Positions 40,688 to 49,019 of a stretch of DNA of 64,000 nt are shown here, piece after piece (position 1 is the first letter of the stretch; each line of letters begins with the position of its first letter). The DNA comes from Anaerolineae bacterium (GTDB lineage: Bacteria > Chloroflexota > Anaerolineae > Aggregatilineales > Phototrophicaceae), in assembly GCA_022841825.1 (NCBI GenBank), contig JALHQT010000002.1, positions 248,001-312,000 on the forward strand, read 5' to 3'. Under the pieces are notes generated by a model, which made no database searches, was not told where the DNA came from, and saw only the letters and a program-made list of their open reading frames with translations. A program made the translations under genes and the position numbers.

Positions 40688-40921
40688 TTATCTCGGATAG
40701 GCATACACCGCACGAAAGTCGTCTGTTTCAAGATCGGGATAATCTGCGATGATGTCGGCTTCTGTCATGCCAGAACTCAGAAGTTCCAAGAGCATTTCCA
40801 CAGGATAGCGCAACCCTCTGATAACAGGCTGTCCATGGCAGATGTTGGGGTCGATTGTGATACGCTTGAGCAGTTCGTGAGCAGGCACAGTTTTCTCCGG
40901 ACTTTGAAACAAGTTTAGCAT
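40688..40921 (-). CDS. DUF433 antitoxin, no partner toxin
   Basis: This 77-residue protein is a DUF433 member: LKRITIDPNICHGQPVIRGLRYPVEMLLELLSSGMTEADIIADYPDLETDDFRAVYAY is the family pattern nearly complete. Such proteins are antitoxins that usually precede a DUF5615 toxin with overlap. Here the stop at 40688 is followed by a MITE-like element 16 bases on, and no toxin frame is present. It may be an orphan regulator, or the toxin was lost when the element inserted. ATG 40921 is chosen; the frame upstream to 41011 runs into the FbpC gene end and is unlikely. Confidence 0.85.
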   Translation of the reverse strand: MLNLFQSPEKTVPAHELLKRITIDPNICHGQPVIRGLRYPVEMLLELLSSGMTEADIIADYPDLETDDFRAVYAYPR

Positions 40922-40931
40922 ACTTTTGTTC

Positions 40932-41954
40932 TCACCCGCTTCCGTACGCCCGCCCTTTCCCCCGGACTCTGACGCCCACCCGCTGTCCCGGCAGGAAGCG
41001 CTCGCCCGCATCCGCGCGCGCGACCAGCTTCAGCCCGGCGTCCGTCTCAACGCCGATGCGCTGGTCGTGCCCGTAGAACTCGCGCCAGCGCACCTGCGCC
41101 TGCGTCCCGCCGTCTTCGCCGCCCAGCAGGAGCTGCTCCGGGCGCAGCAGCACATCGACCGCCCCGGATGCCGCCTCGTCGAGCGTGACATCGCCCAGCG
41201 CGATGCGCGCGGTCATGCCGTGCGCGCGCCCCGGCAGAAAATTCGCCTCACCCACGAACGCCGCCACGGCTTTGGTCGCAGGCTGACGGTAGAGAGTCTG
41301 TGCGTCGGCTGCCTGGGCGATCTGCCCGTCAAACATCACCGCCACCTCGTCCGCCAGGCTCAACGCCTCCTCCTGGTCGTGCGTCACGATCAGGCAGGTG
41401 ATGCCCGCCCCGCGCAGGATGGTGCTGATCTCCGCTCGCACCTGTGCCCGCAGCGCCGTATCCAGATTGCTGAATGGCTCATCCAGCAGCAGCACACGCG
41501 GTGCCGGGGCAAGCGCACGCGCCAGCGCCACGCGCTGCTGCTGCCCGCCAGACAGCTCATGGGGCATCCGCCTGCCCAGCCCCTTGAGACCGACCAGAGC
41601 CAGCATCTCGACGATGCGCTCGCTTTTTGCGCCGCGCAGCCCAAAGGCGATGTTGTCCTGCACGCTCAGATGCGGGAAGAGCGCGTACTCCTGGAAGACC
41701 ATGCCAATGCGCCGCTCTTCCGTCGGCAGCGCGCGTCTGGCATCAGCGACGACCCGCCCATCCACGCTGATCTCCCCGGCATCCGGCGGCTCAAACCCCG
41801 CGATCAGCCGCAGCGTCGTCGTCTTGCCGCAGCCGCTCGGTCCCAGCAGCGCGATGATCTGCCCGGCACGCGCATGCAGGTCAATGCCACGCAGCACCGG
41901 ATTTCCATCGTATGCCTTTGTCAGATCGACACATTGGAGGGCGTACTCGCTCAT
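40932..41954 (-). CDS. fbpC: Iron(III) ABC transporter ATP-binding protein
   Basis: This 340-residue ATPase drives ferric iron import. It has Walker A GPSGCGKTT, the Q-loop VFQEYALFPHLSV, signature LSGGQQQRVALARAL, Walker B RVLLLDEPFSNLD and H-loop VTHDQEEAL, then a C-terminal regulatory beta domain (TOBE type, about 235-340). Its ATG at 41954 overlaps the stop of the permease gene (41951) by four bases, so the two are made together. Order on this strand is binding protein, permease, ATPase. ATPases with this layout also serve sulfate, thiosulfate or putrescine; the FbpA neighbour makes iron the best call. Confidence 0.92.
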   Translation of the reverse strand: MSEYALQCVDLTKAYDGNPVLRGIDLHARAGQIIALLGPSGCGKTTTLRLIAGFEPPDAGEISVDGRVVADARRALPTEERRIGMVFQEYALFPHLSVQDNIAFGLRGAKSERIVEMLALVGLKGLGRRMPHELSGGQQQRVALARALAPAPRVLLLDEPFSNLDTALRAQVRAEISTILRGAGITCLIVTHDQEEALSLADEVAVMFDGQIAQAADAQTLYRQPATKAVAAFVGEANFLPGRAHGMTARIALGDVTLDEAASGAVDVLLRPEQLLLGGEDGGTQAQVRWREFYGHDQRIGVETDAGLKLVARADAGERFLPGQRVGVRVRGKGRAYGSG

Positions 41955-43627
41955 GTCGCGGACGTATCTCCACCCCCCCGCATGAGCAGGAAGACGGGCA
42001 GCAGCCCAACCGCGACAATCGTCAGCGCCGGAATCGACGCCGCCTGCCAGAACGACTCCGCAGCCAGCATGTACGCCCACACGCCGAGTGTGTCCATGCC
42101 GAACGGGCGCAGCAGCAGCGTGGCGGGCAGCTCTTTCATGATGTCCACGAAGACCAGGATCGCGCCCGCCAGCATCCCGTTGGCGATCAGCGGTGCCTGG
42201 ATGCGCCGCAGGATGCGCAGGGGACTTGCGCCCAGGGTGCGCGCCGCTTCTTCCATCGACGGTTTGACCTTGACCATGCTGGCATCGACGCTGCCATAGG
42301 CGACGGCGGCGAAGCGCACCACATACGCATAGATCAGCCCGGCGAGCGAGCCTGTCAGAATCAAGCCCGTGCCAAACAGATCGCCAAGCGCATGATCAAT
42401 TGGTGACAGCGTCAGCAGCACGCCCGCCGCCACGACCGACCCCGGCAGCGCGTAACCGAGCGTGCCTAGGCGTGCCGCGCCGCGCACCCATCTGCTCTTG
42501 TAGATGCGCGCGCCATGCGCAAGCACCAGCGCCAGCCCAACGGTCGCCGCTGCGCCGCCGCCAGACAGCAGGAACGTATTGCCGACGTACTGCCCGTAGA
42601 CCGTCTCCCAGGTGCCGGGGATCAAGCCGTTGATCTCCGCGACCGCCCAGACGACAAGCTGCCCGACGGGCAGGAGGAAGGCGGCGAAGAGGACGACGAA
42701 ACAGGCGAGGAAAGCGACCAGCGCGCGCCACCCGCGCAGGCGCAGGCGTGTCACTCTGCGCCCCTTGCCACCCTGCTGATGAAAGCGCGCGCGCCCGCGC
42801 ATCCAACGCTCGACGACCAGCAGCCCCAGCGCGAAGACCATCAGCAGCGACGCTAGTTCGGTCGCCGCCACGCGATCCATGCGCCCTTCCCACAGGCGGA
42901 CGACGCCTTCGCTGATGGTTGGGAACGAGAAGAAGCGCACCGTCGCAAAATCGGTCATCGCCTCCATCAGCGCCAGCGAGACGCCCGCTGCCAGCGAGGG
43001 GCGCGCCATCGGCAGCGCCAACCGGAAGAACGCGCTGCGCCGCGTGCAGCCCAGCGCACGCGCGGCTTCCAGCGTCGTGCCCGCCTGCTCGCGGAAGGCG
43101 GCGCGCGCCAGCATGTAGACGTACGGGTAGAGCACCAGAGTCAGCACCAGGATCGCGCTGCCGCCGGTGTAGATGTCCGGGAAGGGCGCGCCGCGTCCAA
43201 AAAGCTGTCGCCACGCCGATTGGATCGGTCCGGCGAAATCGAACAACGACATAAACGTGAACCCCATGACGAAGGCGGGCATCGCCAGCGGCAACAGCAG
43301 CGCATGTTCGAGGATACGGCGTCCTGGAAATTCGTGCGTCACGACCAGCCACGCCAGCCCCGTCCCGATGACCAGCGTGCCCACCCCGACGCCCACCATC
43401 AGCAGCAGCGTGTTGCCGAGCATCGTCGGCAGAATCGTCTCCCACAGCTCTGCCCATAGATCGACGCGCGGCGTCAGCAGTTCCGCCGCCAGCAGCGCGA
43501 TCGGCAGCAGCGTCAACCCGGCAGCCAGCAGCGGCACCAGCGGCAGACGAAAACGCAAACGCGCCTTGGGGAGCGGCGCGGCGGTATCATTTAATCTGGG
43601 GATGATCGGTCGTGAGGCTGTCGTCAT
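41951..43627 (-). CDS. fbpB: Iron(III) ABC transporter permease (fused two-domain)
   Basis: This 558-residue membrane protein has about twelve helices in two homologous halves, as usual for FbpB/SfuB. Each half has the EAA loop that docks on the ATPase: TTLEAARALGCTRRSAFFRLALPMARPSLAAG in the first and PSMEEAARTLGASPLRILRRIQAPLIANGM in the second. It forms the channel for ferric iron handed over by the binding protein. It overlaps fbpC by four bases. The start at 43627 (MTTASRPIIPRLND) gives a short cytoplasmic tail before the first helix. Upstream, between it and fbpA, stands a composite repeat, so the two parts of the operon could be unequally expressed. Confidence 0.93.
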   Translation of the reverse strand: MTTASRPIIPRLNDTAAPLPKARLRFRLPLVPLLAAGLTLLPIALLAAELLTPRVDLWAELWETILPTMLGNTLLLMVGVGVGTLVIGTGLAWLVVTHEFPGRRILEHALLLPLAMPAFVMGFTFMSLFDFAGPIQSAWRQLFGRGAPFPDIYTGGSAILVLTLVLYPYVYMLARAAFREQAGTTLEAARALGCTRRSAFFRLALPMARPSLAAGVSLALMEAMTDFATVRFFSFPTISEGVVRLWEGRMDRVAATELASLLMVFALGLLVVERWMRGRARFHQQGGKGRRVTRLRLRGWRALVAFLACFVVLFAAFLLPVGQLVVWAVAEINGLIPGTWETVYGQYVGNTFLLSGGGAAATVGLALVLAHGARIYKSRWVRGAARLGTLGYALPGSVVAAGVLLTLSPIDHALGDLFGTGLILTGSLAGLIYAYVVRFAAVAYGSVDASMVKVKPSMEEAARTLGASPLRILRRIQAPLIANGMLAGAILVFVDIMKELPATLLLRPFGMDTLGVWAYMLAAESFWQAASIPALTIVAVGLLPVFLLMRGGGDTSAT

Positions 43628-43644
43628 GTCTTCATCCAGAATAC

Positions 43645-43777
43645 TCGTGCGCAGTGCGTGGTGCGCGGTGCTAACAAACCCGGTAGGGACGAGGCACGCC
43701 TCGTCCGTTCGTCGCGGACGCGATGAATGGCGTCCCTACTTGGCGACATTTTCGCACTACGCACTGCGCACCTCGCA
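43645..43777. repeat. Composite repeat: GTGCGTGG words flanking a 57-bp double hairpin
   Basis: Outer arms made of GTGCG-words (GTGCGCAGTGCGTGGTGCGC at about 43649 and CGCACTACGCACTGCGCACC at about 43753) enclose a 57-bp core (43683-43739). The core starts GTAGGGACGAGG and ends TGGCGTCCCTAC and contains two hairpins. The same composite occurs at 46331-46477. It separates fbpA from fbpB inside the operon. Confidence 0.85.
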
Positions 43778-43780
43778 CAA

Positions 43781-44812
43781 TCAGAATCCGTACCCCGCGC
43801 GTTCGAGCAGGGCGACCGCCGCTTCCTGCGTATCGCCGTAGCTGCTGAGCGTGACCGGGTCAATCGTGAACTCGCCAAACTCGGCGATGACCGGGATGAG
43901 TTCGGCGTCAGGATTGACCGGGAACTCGTAGTTGCCGCCGGGAATACCGGTCTCGTCGCCCACCTGCCCATCTGTCACCATCCACTCGATCAGCGTGATG
44001 GCGTTTTCGACGTTGAGCGCGGCAGCGGTCACGCCGACGCCGCTGACATTGCGGAAGACTCCGCGCTGGTCTTCGCCCTGGTTCGCCCAGAAGAGCGCGA
44101 CCGGAAATTCGGGGTCTTCGCTCAACAGGCGCGCCAGATAGTAGTGATTGGTCAGCCCGACATCGCAGCCACCCGCAGCGATGGTCTCCAGGATGCGGGT
44201 ATCGCTGTCGATATAGGTCGGGTTATTCGCCACCCAACCCGCCACGACGGTTTCGGCAGCTTCTTCGCCCAGGTCGTTGATCAGCGCGCCCACCAGCGAG
44301 ATCGTGTAGATGTGCGTGGCGGGACGCAGGCACAGCCGCCCGTTCCACATGGGGTCAGCAAGCTGCTCGTAGGTCGAAAGTTCGCTCGGATCGACCGTCT
44401 GCGGGTTGTACATGATCGTGCGCATCCGCTGGGAGACGGCGAACCACAGGTTATCCGGGTCGCGCAGGTCTTCCGGCACGGCAGCGGTAATGATGTCGGA
44501 CTCGACCGGTTGCAGCAAGCCTTCGCTGGCAGCCAGATCCAGCCCACCCGCGTCAATCGTGAAGTAGACATCGGCGACGGTCTGCGTACCTTCCGCGCGC
44601 AGTCGCTCCAGGATCGACTGCGCCGACCCCTGTGACAACCGGACTTCGATACCCGTCGCGTCGGTGAAGGACGTGAACGCGGCTTCCATCGCGCCATAAT
44701 GCCGCGCCGAATAAACATTGACCACTTCGCGTTCCTGGGCGGCAGCGGGCAGGACAGCCCCCATTACACACAACGCGAGCACGACGATCATCAGCAAACG
44801 ATGAGGATGCAT
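43781..44812 (-). CDS. fbpA: Iron(III)-binding protein of the Fbp transporter
   Basis: This 343-residue exported protein binds ferric iron outside the membrane and gives it to FbpB. It has a signal peptide (LLMIVVLALCVMGAVLPAAA) and the periplasmic-binding fold. The start of the mature protein VVNVYSARHYGAMEAAFTSF and the pair of tyrosines in GLTNHYYLARL, the iron ligands in FbpA/FutA proteins, support the assignment. GVGVTAAALNVENAITLIEWM is also family-typical. ATG 44812 has AAGGAG seven bases away; the TTG six bases upstream is too close to it. No lipobox is visible, so how it is held near the membrane is unclear. Confidence 0.92.
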   Translation of the reverse strand: MHPHRLLMIVVLALCVMGAVLPAAAQEREVVNVYSARHYGAMEAAFTSFTDATGIEVRLSQGSAQSILERLRAEGTQTVADVYFTIDAGGLDLAASEGLLQPVESDIITAAVPEDLRDPDNLWFAVSQRMRTIMYNPQTVDPSELSTYEQLADPMWNGRLCLRPATHIYTISLVGALINDLGEEAAETVVAGWVANNPTYIDSDTRILETIAAGGCDVGLTNHYYLARLLSEDPEFPVALFWANQGEDQRGVFRNVSGVGVTAAALNVENAITLIEWMVTDGQVGDETGIPGGNYEFPVNPDAELIPVIAEFGEFTIDPVTLSSYGDTQEAAVALLERAGYGF

Positions 44813-44834
44813 CCCCAAACTCCTTGTCTAAACG

Positions 44835-44961
44835 CAGAAATCGGCATACGATTTCTGTACCTACCTTTAGGTCACAGCGCCGGGTTTTGGCTCAAGCCCC
44901 ACTTGAGCCGGATGTTTCCCCGGCGTTGTGCGTTTCATTATGCGCGACCCCATGAGCATAA
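44835..44961 (-). promoter_or_regulatory. Structured leader RNA of the fbp operon (candidate cis-regulatory element)
   Basis: Read on the minus strand, the fbpA leader has four hairpins: ATTATGC/GCATAAT; an outer stem CGCCGGG/CCCGGCG (44878-44884 / 44919-44925) holding an inner stem GGCTCAAG/CTTGAGCC (44889-44909); ACCT/AGGT (44863-44872); and CAGAAATCG-TATGC-CGATTTCTG (44835-44857), ending 22 bases before the start codon. Internal loops read GAAACATCC and AAAA. This is more ordered than other gaps and its arms do not follow the palindrome-repeat rules. It was compared by eye with known riboswitch consensus sequences (c-di-GMP, TPP, cobalamin, glycine) and matched none. A role in iron control is inference. 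Confidence 0.45.
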
Positions 44962-45097
44962 TTCCACGCTTGTGATTAATTTCGCAACCTGACGAAGCGA
45001 GACATCGAACATGACCGCGTTAATGGATCAGGTTATTGCAGCGGGAATTCAGGTTTAAGCACGGTTAAATCGATGCTGGGGATACAAAACCGGGAAG

Positions 45098-45216
45098 AAC
45101 GCCAGGAGCATATATTGACCTTGGCGTTCCTGGCGTCCTGGCGGTGGGCTTTATCTGAACCGCCAAGCCGCGAAGAACGCCAGGAGCATCCTATGGTCGT
45201 GGCGTCCTGGCGTTTC
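45098..45216. repeat. GGCGTCCTGGCG-type repeat pair
   Basis: The gap 44813-45223 holds the fbp leader on its left and this repeat on its right. AAGAACGCCAGGAGCAT occurs twice (about 45099 and 45176). Each time it is followed by TTGGCGTTCCTGGCGTCCTG-like or GTCGTGGCGTCCTGGCG words, with GAACCGCCAAG in the middle. No gene is present between the leader and the DUF4340 gene. Confidence 0.82.
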
Positions 45217-45223
45217 CCTTTTC

Positions 45224-46279
45224 CTACGGCGTCGCCGTCGCTGCGGGTGTGACGCTCGCGCGCGGTGTTGCTGTAGCAGGCGCAGTGGTCGCCTCAGCGG
45301 TCGAAGCGGCAGCGGGTGTCGCCTCTGCCGTCGAGACGGCGGGTTCTGCCGTCGCTTCGGGCGTGGCAGTCAGGATGACAGCCGCGTCCGCCGTCGCCGT
45401 CAGCATGTCGATCAGGGACTGCATCTCCGCCTCGGCGGTCGCCGTCTGCTCGACTTCGCTGAATGGATTCGCCGTGGGCGGCAGCGGTGTGCTGGTCGGC
45501 GGCAGCGGCAGATAGGGCGGTTCGCCCAGCAGCGCGATCAGCGAATCGATGGCATCCGCTGGCACGAGATAGATCATCGCCGCTTCCGCCAGGCTGACGA
45601 CGGCGGTCGCCGTCGGGACGGGCGTCTCCGTCGGTGCGTCGGTCGGGCGCGGCGTGTTGGTCTCCGTCGGCTCGACGGTGGGCGCAGCGGTCGGCTCGGT
45701 CGTCGGCGTCTGCGCCACGCTGGGGTCAAGCGTAGGCACGACCTCGGTCGGCGCGGCAGTCGGCGCGGGCGCGCCGCTGCCCGGCGTGCTTTCCAGGACG
45801 GCGAAGTAGCGGTTGCCCGCCACGTTCTTTTCGCCGATATGCAGCACATAGACGCCGCCATCGTCCGTTTGCAGTTCCACGGTGTGCGTCGGGTTGCTCA
45901 AGCCAAAGCTCTCCAGCGCCGCTTCTGGCGCGAAGCTGTTGGTGGAAGACAGCGACACAAAGCTGCTGATCAGGCTGGGCACGGTGAGTTGATCGACCGT
46001 GCGGTTCTCGGTCGGCACCGTCGCCCCGCTGGCGGTCTCGACCGCCCACTGGAAGCTCGGATCGCGCGTCAGCACGGTGCTGTCGCCCGTCAGATTATCG
46101 CGCACCAGCAGCCGCACACCACGCGTGCTGTCCAGCGCATCAAACAGGCGAACCACCGCCTCGGTGGGCTGTGGGGTCGGCGTGCTGGCTGCCTGCTGCT
46201 GACTATTGAGCAGCACCCCGCCGACGATGATGACGATCAAGGCAACGACGAGGGCAACAGTCCCCCAGTTGAGTTTCAT
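45224..46279 (-). CDS. DUF4340-domain protein with Thr/Pro/Ala-rich tail
   Basis: This 351-residue protein has an N-terminal anchor (residues 8-24, VALVVALIVIIVGGVLL) and a DUF4340 domain at about 45-150 (RDPSFQWAVETASGATVPTENRTVDQLTVPSLISSFVSL, FGLSNPTHTVELQTDDGG). A long low-complexity region of TPTEPTAAPT and TAEATPAAAS repeats follows. DUF4340 proteins sit with Gld-type ABC exporters and are thought to act at the outer membrane face or cell wall. It is the last gene of a four-gene operon (ATPase, permease, GldG-like, DUF4340), separated from the third gene by a composite repeat. The tail looks secreted and glycosylatable; function unknown. Confidence 0.83.
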   Translation of the reverse strand: MKLNWGTVALVVALIVIIVGGVLLNSQQQAASTPTPQPTEAVVRLFDALDSTRGVRLLVRDNLTGDSTVLTRDPSFQWAVETASGATVPTENRTVDQLTVPSLISSFVSLSSTNSFAPEAALESFGLSNPTHTVELQTDDGGVYVLHIGEKNVAGNRYFAVLESTPGSGAPAPTAAPTEVVPTLDPSVAQTPTTEPTAAPTVEPTETNTPRPTDAPTETPVPTATAVVSLAEAAMIYLVPADAIDSLIALLGEPPYLPLPPTSTPLPPTANPFSEVEQTATAEAEMQSLIDMLTATADAAVILTATPEATAEPAVSTAEATPAAASTAEATTAPATATPRASVTPAATATP

Positions 46280-46330
46280 CTTATGACATCTCCTCTAAGT
46301 CAAGGTAATCCTGATGTGCCTTAAGAAGAT

Positions 46331-46477
46331 GTGCGTGGTGCGCAGTGCGTGGTGCGGACAAGCTGGAGTCCTGTAGGGACGGCATTGATGCCGTCCGTGT
46401 TGCGCGGACGCCATGAATGGCGTCCCTACAACGGCTGTGTTCTTTCGCACCACGCACTACGCACTACGCACCTACCG
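46331..46477. repeat. Composite repeat: GTGCGTGG words flanking a 57-bp double hairpin (second copy)
   Basis: The same plan as at 43645: outer arms GTGCGTGGTGCGCAGTGCGT (46331) and CGCACTACGCACTACGCACC (right), core of 57 bp at 46373-46429 with GTAGGGACGGCATTGATGCC and ATGAATGGCGTCCCTAC. Core sequence differs from the first copy in the first hairpin but keeps its pairing. It lies inside the Gld-type operon. Confidence 0.87.
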
Positions 46478-46508
46478 GACAACATCCGTGAGATACGATT
46501 GATCTGGC

Positions 46509-48209
46509 TTACTCCCGCCGCCGCTCGCGGTTGGCGTACCAGACGAACCCGCCGAGTGCCAGAATACCGAACGGGATCAGCCACTGCGTGATCAGGTTGA
46601 TCGAGCGCAGCGTCCCGTCGTCGGTGAAGACCGGGCTGTTGGTCGGCGATTCGGTCTGGTCAACCGTGATCGTCTGGACGAAGTCGTTGAAGTTGGTCGT
46701 CCAGACCAGGCTGTTGAGCGTCACTTCCAGGTTATAAACCTGCTGCGACGAGGTGACATCGTCAATGCCGAACAGCGTGGAGAAGAGGACGACGCGCGCG
46801 CCCGTCTGCGTATTCTCCGACGCCGCCGCGACCACGATAGGTCCGCGTGTATCGCTCTCGGTCGGCTCGATGGCTGTGCGGAAAGCCTCCTCACTGTCCT
46901 GCGCGGCGAGCAGCGCGGCGGCATCCGCTTTCACATACGACTCCGGCGAGGTCTGTACCAGACGATCCACCAGAACGTTTTGCGGCAGCGGGTCGGCAAC
47001 CGTGATGCTGTGCGGAAGCTGGAGCAGGACGAAGGCATTGGTCGTCGGGATGCCGTTGTTGGTCACAAACGACTGCGAGTCGAGCGTGTTGGAGACCGGG
47101 AACAGCGGCGTGCCCGCCGACAGCGTCTGGTCGAGGACGACATCGTTATTCATGCGCAGACCGAAGTTGGCGAACAAGTAGTCGTTCAGCGCTGGGTCAG
47201 TCGCCAGCGCGCTGCCGTCCTGCGTGAAGCTGGATTCGGAGAAGATGATGACATCACCGCCGCCGTTCATGTAATCGGTCAGGATTTGCAGTTCATCGGC
47301 GGTGAACGTGCCGATGCCGCCAGGGATGACGACGACTTCGCCATCGCGCGCCTCGTCGTTCAGGCGGAACTCGCCTTCAGGCGCGGTCAACTGCAAGAGC
47401 GAGACATCCTGCACCGCCCAATCGAAGCGCGTCGTCAGGAACTGCTTGAGCAGCGTCATGCTCTCGTTGACGGTCCCTTGCGCGGTCAGGAAATAGGCGA
47501 CGAAATTGCCCTGTGCCGACGCGCGCAGAATGGCATTGGTCAACTGCTGCTGATTGATCGTGCTGACGGTCTCGGCGGTTTCCGGGTCGATCTGCCCGTC
47601 TTCACCCGGCACGCCGACGATGATGGTGCCCTCGCGGGTGATGGTGAAACGCTCGACAAGGTCGGGGCGCTGGTTGGGGTCGATGAACTGGTAAGCGACC
47701 TTGCCGCCGCTCGCTTCGGCGTATTCGCCCAGCAGCAGCGTATCGCGTTCGCGGCTGCCCGCCTGCGCCGTCCCGTAGAACGCCAGCATCTGCACCTGCG
47801 GCAGCGTGGGATCGACGGCGAGCGACTGCATGGCATCGCGTGATTCGGCGGTGAGCGAAAACAGATTGCTCTCGGTCACGTCAGCGCGGAGGTTGGCACC
47901 GCGCGCCACGACGTAGATGACGCCCATCGCCACGAGCAGGAGGATGGTCACCAGGATGCTGGCACCGCCGTAGCGCAGCGAGCGACCGCTGATGAAATCG
48001 CCCGCCTGCTTGGGTGCCATCAGCGCCCAGACGATCAGCGAGAGCACGCCAAAGGCGAGCGCGCCAAAGCCGACGACCGCTTCGCCCTGAAGCAGCAGCA
48101 CGCCGAGCGCGACCAGGAAGCAGATGCCCGCCAGTGCCAGGAGGAACTGAGGCGGGATGAACGGCTCTTGCGCCGTTTCGGGAGTAAGGTTCGGTGTCTG
48201 ATCGGTCAT
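46509..48209 (-). CDS. GldG-like ABC-associated membrane protein
   Basis: This 566-residue protein has two helices near the N-terminus (FLLALAGICFLVALGVLLL; VVGFGALAFGVLSLIVWAL), a third at about 90-108, a large external domain (about 115-530) and a C-terminal helix (WLIPFGILALGGFVWYA). The external part contains the ABC_transp_aux pattern (PQVQMLAFYGTAQ, KVAYQFIDPNQRPDLVERFTI, LLKQFLTTRFDW, VVVIPGGIGTFTADELQILTDYMNGGGDVIIFSE), the hallmark of GldG and its relatives in ABC transporters. It starts three bases after the permease gene. GldG relatives occur in many non-gliding bacteria, so gliding motility should not be assumed. Confidence 0.87.
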   Translation of the reverse strand: MTDQTPNLTPETAQEPFIPPQFLLALAGICFLVALGVLLLQGEAVVGFGALAFGVLSLIVWALMAPKQAGDFISGRSLRYGGASILVTILLLVAMGVIYVVARGANLRADVTESNLFSLTAESRDAMQSLAVDPTLPQVQMLAFYGTAQAGSRERDTLLLGEYAEASGGKVAYQFIDPNQRPDLVERFTITREGTIIVGVPGEDGQIDPETAETVSTINQQQLTNAILRASAQGNFVAYFLTAQGTVNESMTLLKQFLTTRFDWAVQDVSLLQLTAPEGEFRLNDEARDGEVVVIPGGIGTFTADELQILTDYMNGGGDVIIFSESSFTQDGSALATDPALNDYLFANFGLRMNNDVVLDQTLSAGTPLFPVSNTLDSQSFVTNNGIPTTNAFVLLQLPHSITVADPLPQNVLVDRLVQTSPESYVKADAAALLAAQDSEEAFRTAIEPTESDTRGPIVVAAASENTQTGARVVLFSTLFGIDDVTSSQQVYNLEVTLNSLVWTTNFNDFVQTITVDQTESPTNSPVFTDDGTLRSINLITQWLIPFGILALGGFVWYANRERRRE

Positions 48210-48212
48210 GGT

Positions 48213-49019
48213 TTAGGCTCTCCAGCGGCGCGACTCGACGATGCGGGTCGTGATGAAGAGTGCGCCAATGATCAGGAAGGCGAAATACAGCACATCGTGC
48301 AGGCGGAAGATACCCTGTGCCATCGAGTCGTTATAGTGCGCGGTCAGGCTCAGTTCGCGCAGGATATTCCCCAGCACGCTCAGGTTGGCGTTGGTCGAAA
48401 GCGCGGTCGCGCCCTGGTCGGCGAGGTACAGGATGAGCACGGTCGCCGCGCTCAGGAATGCCGCGACGATCTGGTCTTCAGTCAGCGCCGTCCAGATCAT
48501 GCAAACGGCGATGACGCCGCCGCCATACAGCCACGCGCCGACATATGAGCCGAAGGTCGCGCCCATATCCGGCACGCCCACCTGCATATTGACGAGGTGA
48601 AAGACGAGCGTGAACGCCAGCAAAATGGTGAAATACGTCCATGCCGCCAGGAACTTGCCCAGCACGTACTGCCAGTCGCCCATCGGCAGGGTCATCAGGA
48701 CTTCGAGCGTGCCTTCGCGCGATTCTTCCGCCAGCAGACGCATCGTCAGCAGCGGCGCGATCAGGAACATCAGGAAGGTCAGCAGGTTGGGCATGTAGGT
48801 CGAGTTCGCCGGGAGCTGGTTGCGCACCGACGTGACCAGGTAGCTGTTGAACAGCAGCGCCAGGAAGAACAGGACGGCGAAGGCGATGGCATATGCCACC
48901 GGCGAACGGAAGTAGAGCCTGAGCTCGCGCTTGAAGACCGCCCAGAACGGCAGGCTGCCGCCGCTCTCAACGTCGCGCGTCAGATGAGCGCTGCTCACCG
49001 GCATCGGTGCGTCGGTCAT
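48213..49019 (-). CDS. ABC transporter permease (GldF/NosY type)
   Basis: This 268-residue protein has six membrane helices of the ABC-2 type and the family motif LAEESREGTLEVLMTLPMGDWQYVLGKFLAAWTYF after helix 2. It forms the membrane part of an exporter with the ATPase whose gene overlaps its start by four bases. The GldG-like gene follows by three bases. Substrate unknown; relatives move copper-site parts (NosY), gliding-related or antibiotic compounds. A soluble N-terminus of about 25 residues precedes the first helix. Confidence 0.9.
   Translation of the reverse strand: MTDAPMPVSSAHLTRDVESGGSLPFWAVFKRELRLYFRSPVAYAIAFAVLFFLALLFNSYLVTSVRNQLPANSTYMPNLLTFLMFLIAPLLTMRLLAEESREGTLEVLMTLPMGDWQYVLGKFLAAWTYFTILLAFTLVFHLVNMQVGVPDMGATFGSYVGAWLYGGGVIAVCMIWTALTEDQIVAAFLSAATVLILYLADQGATALSTNANLSVLGNILRELSLTAHYNDSMAQGIFRLHDVLYFAFLIIGALFITTRIVESRRWRA

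Noticed and set aside
44835-44961. c-di-GMP-I (GEMM) riboswitch upstream of fbpA
   Set aside because: GGTAGGTA and GCACA words are similar, but the CGCAAAGCC segment, GNRA loop and pairing order of the class are missing.
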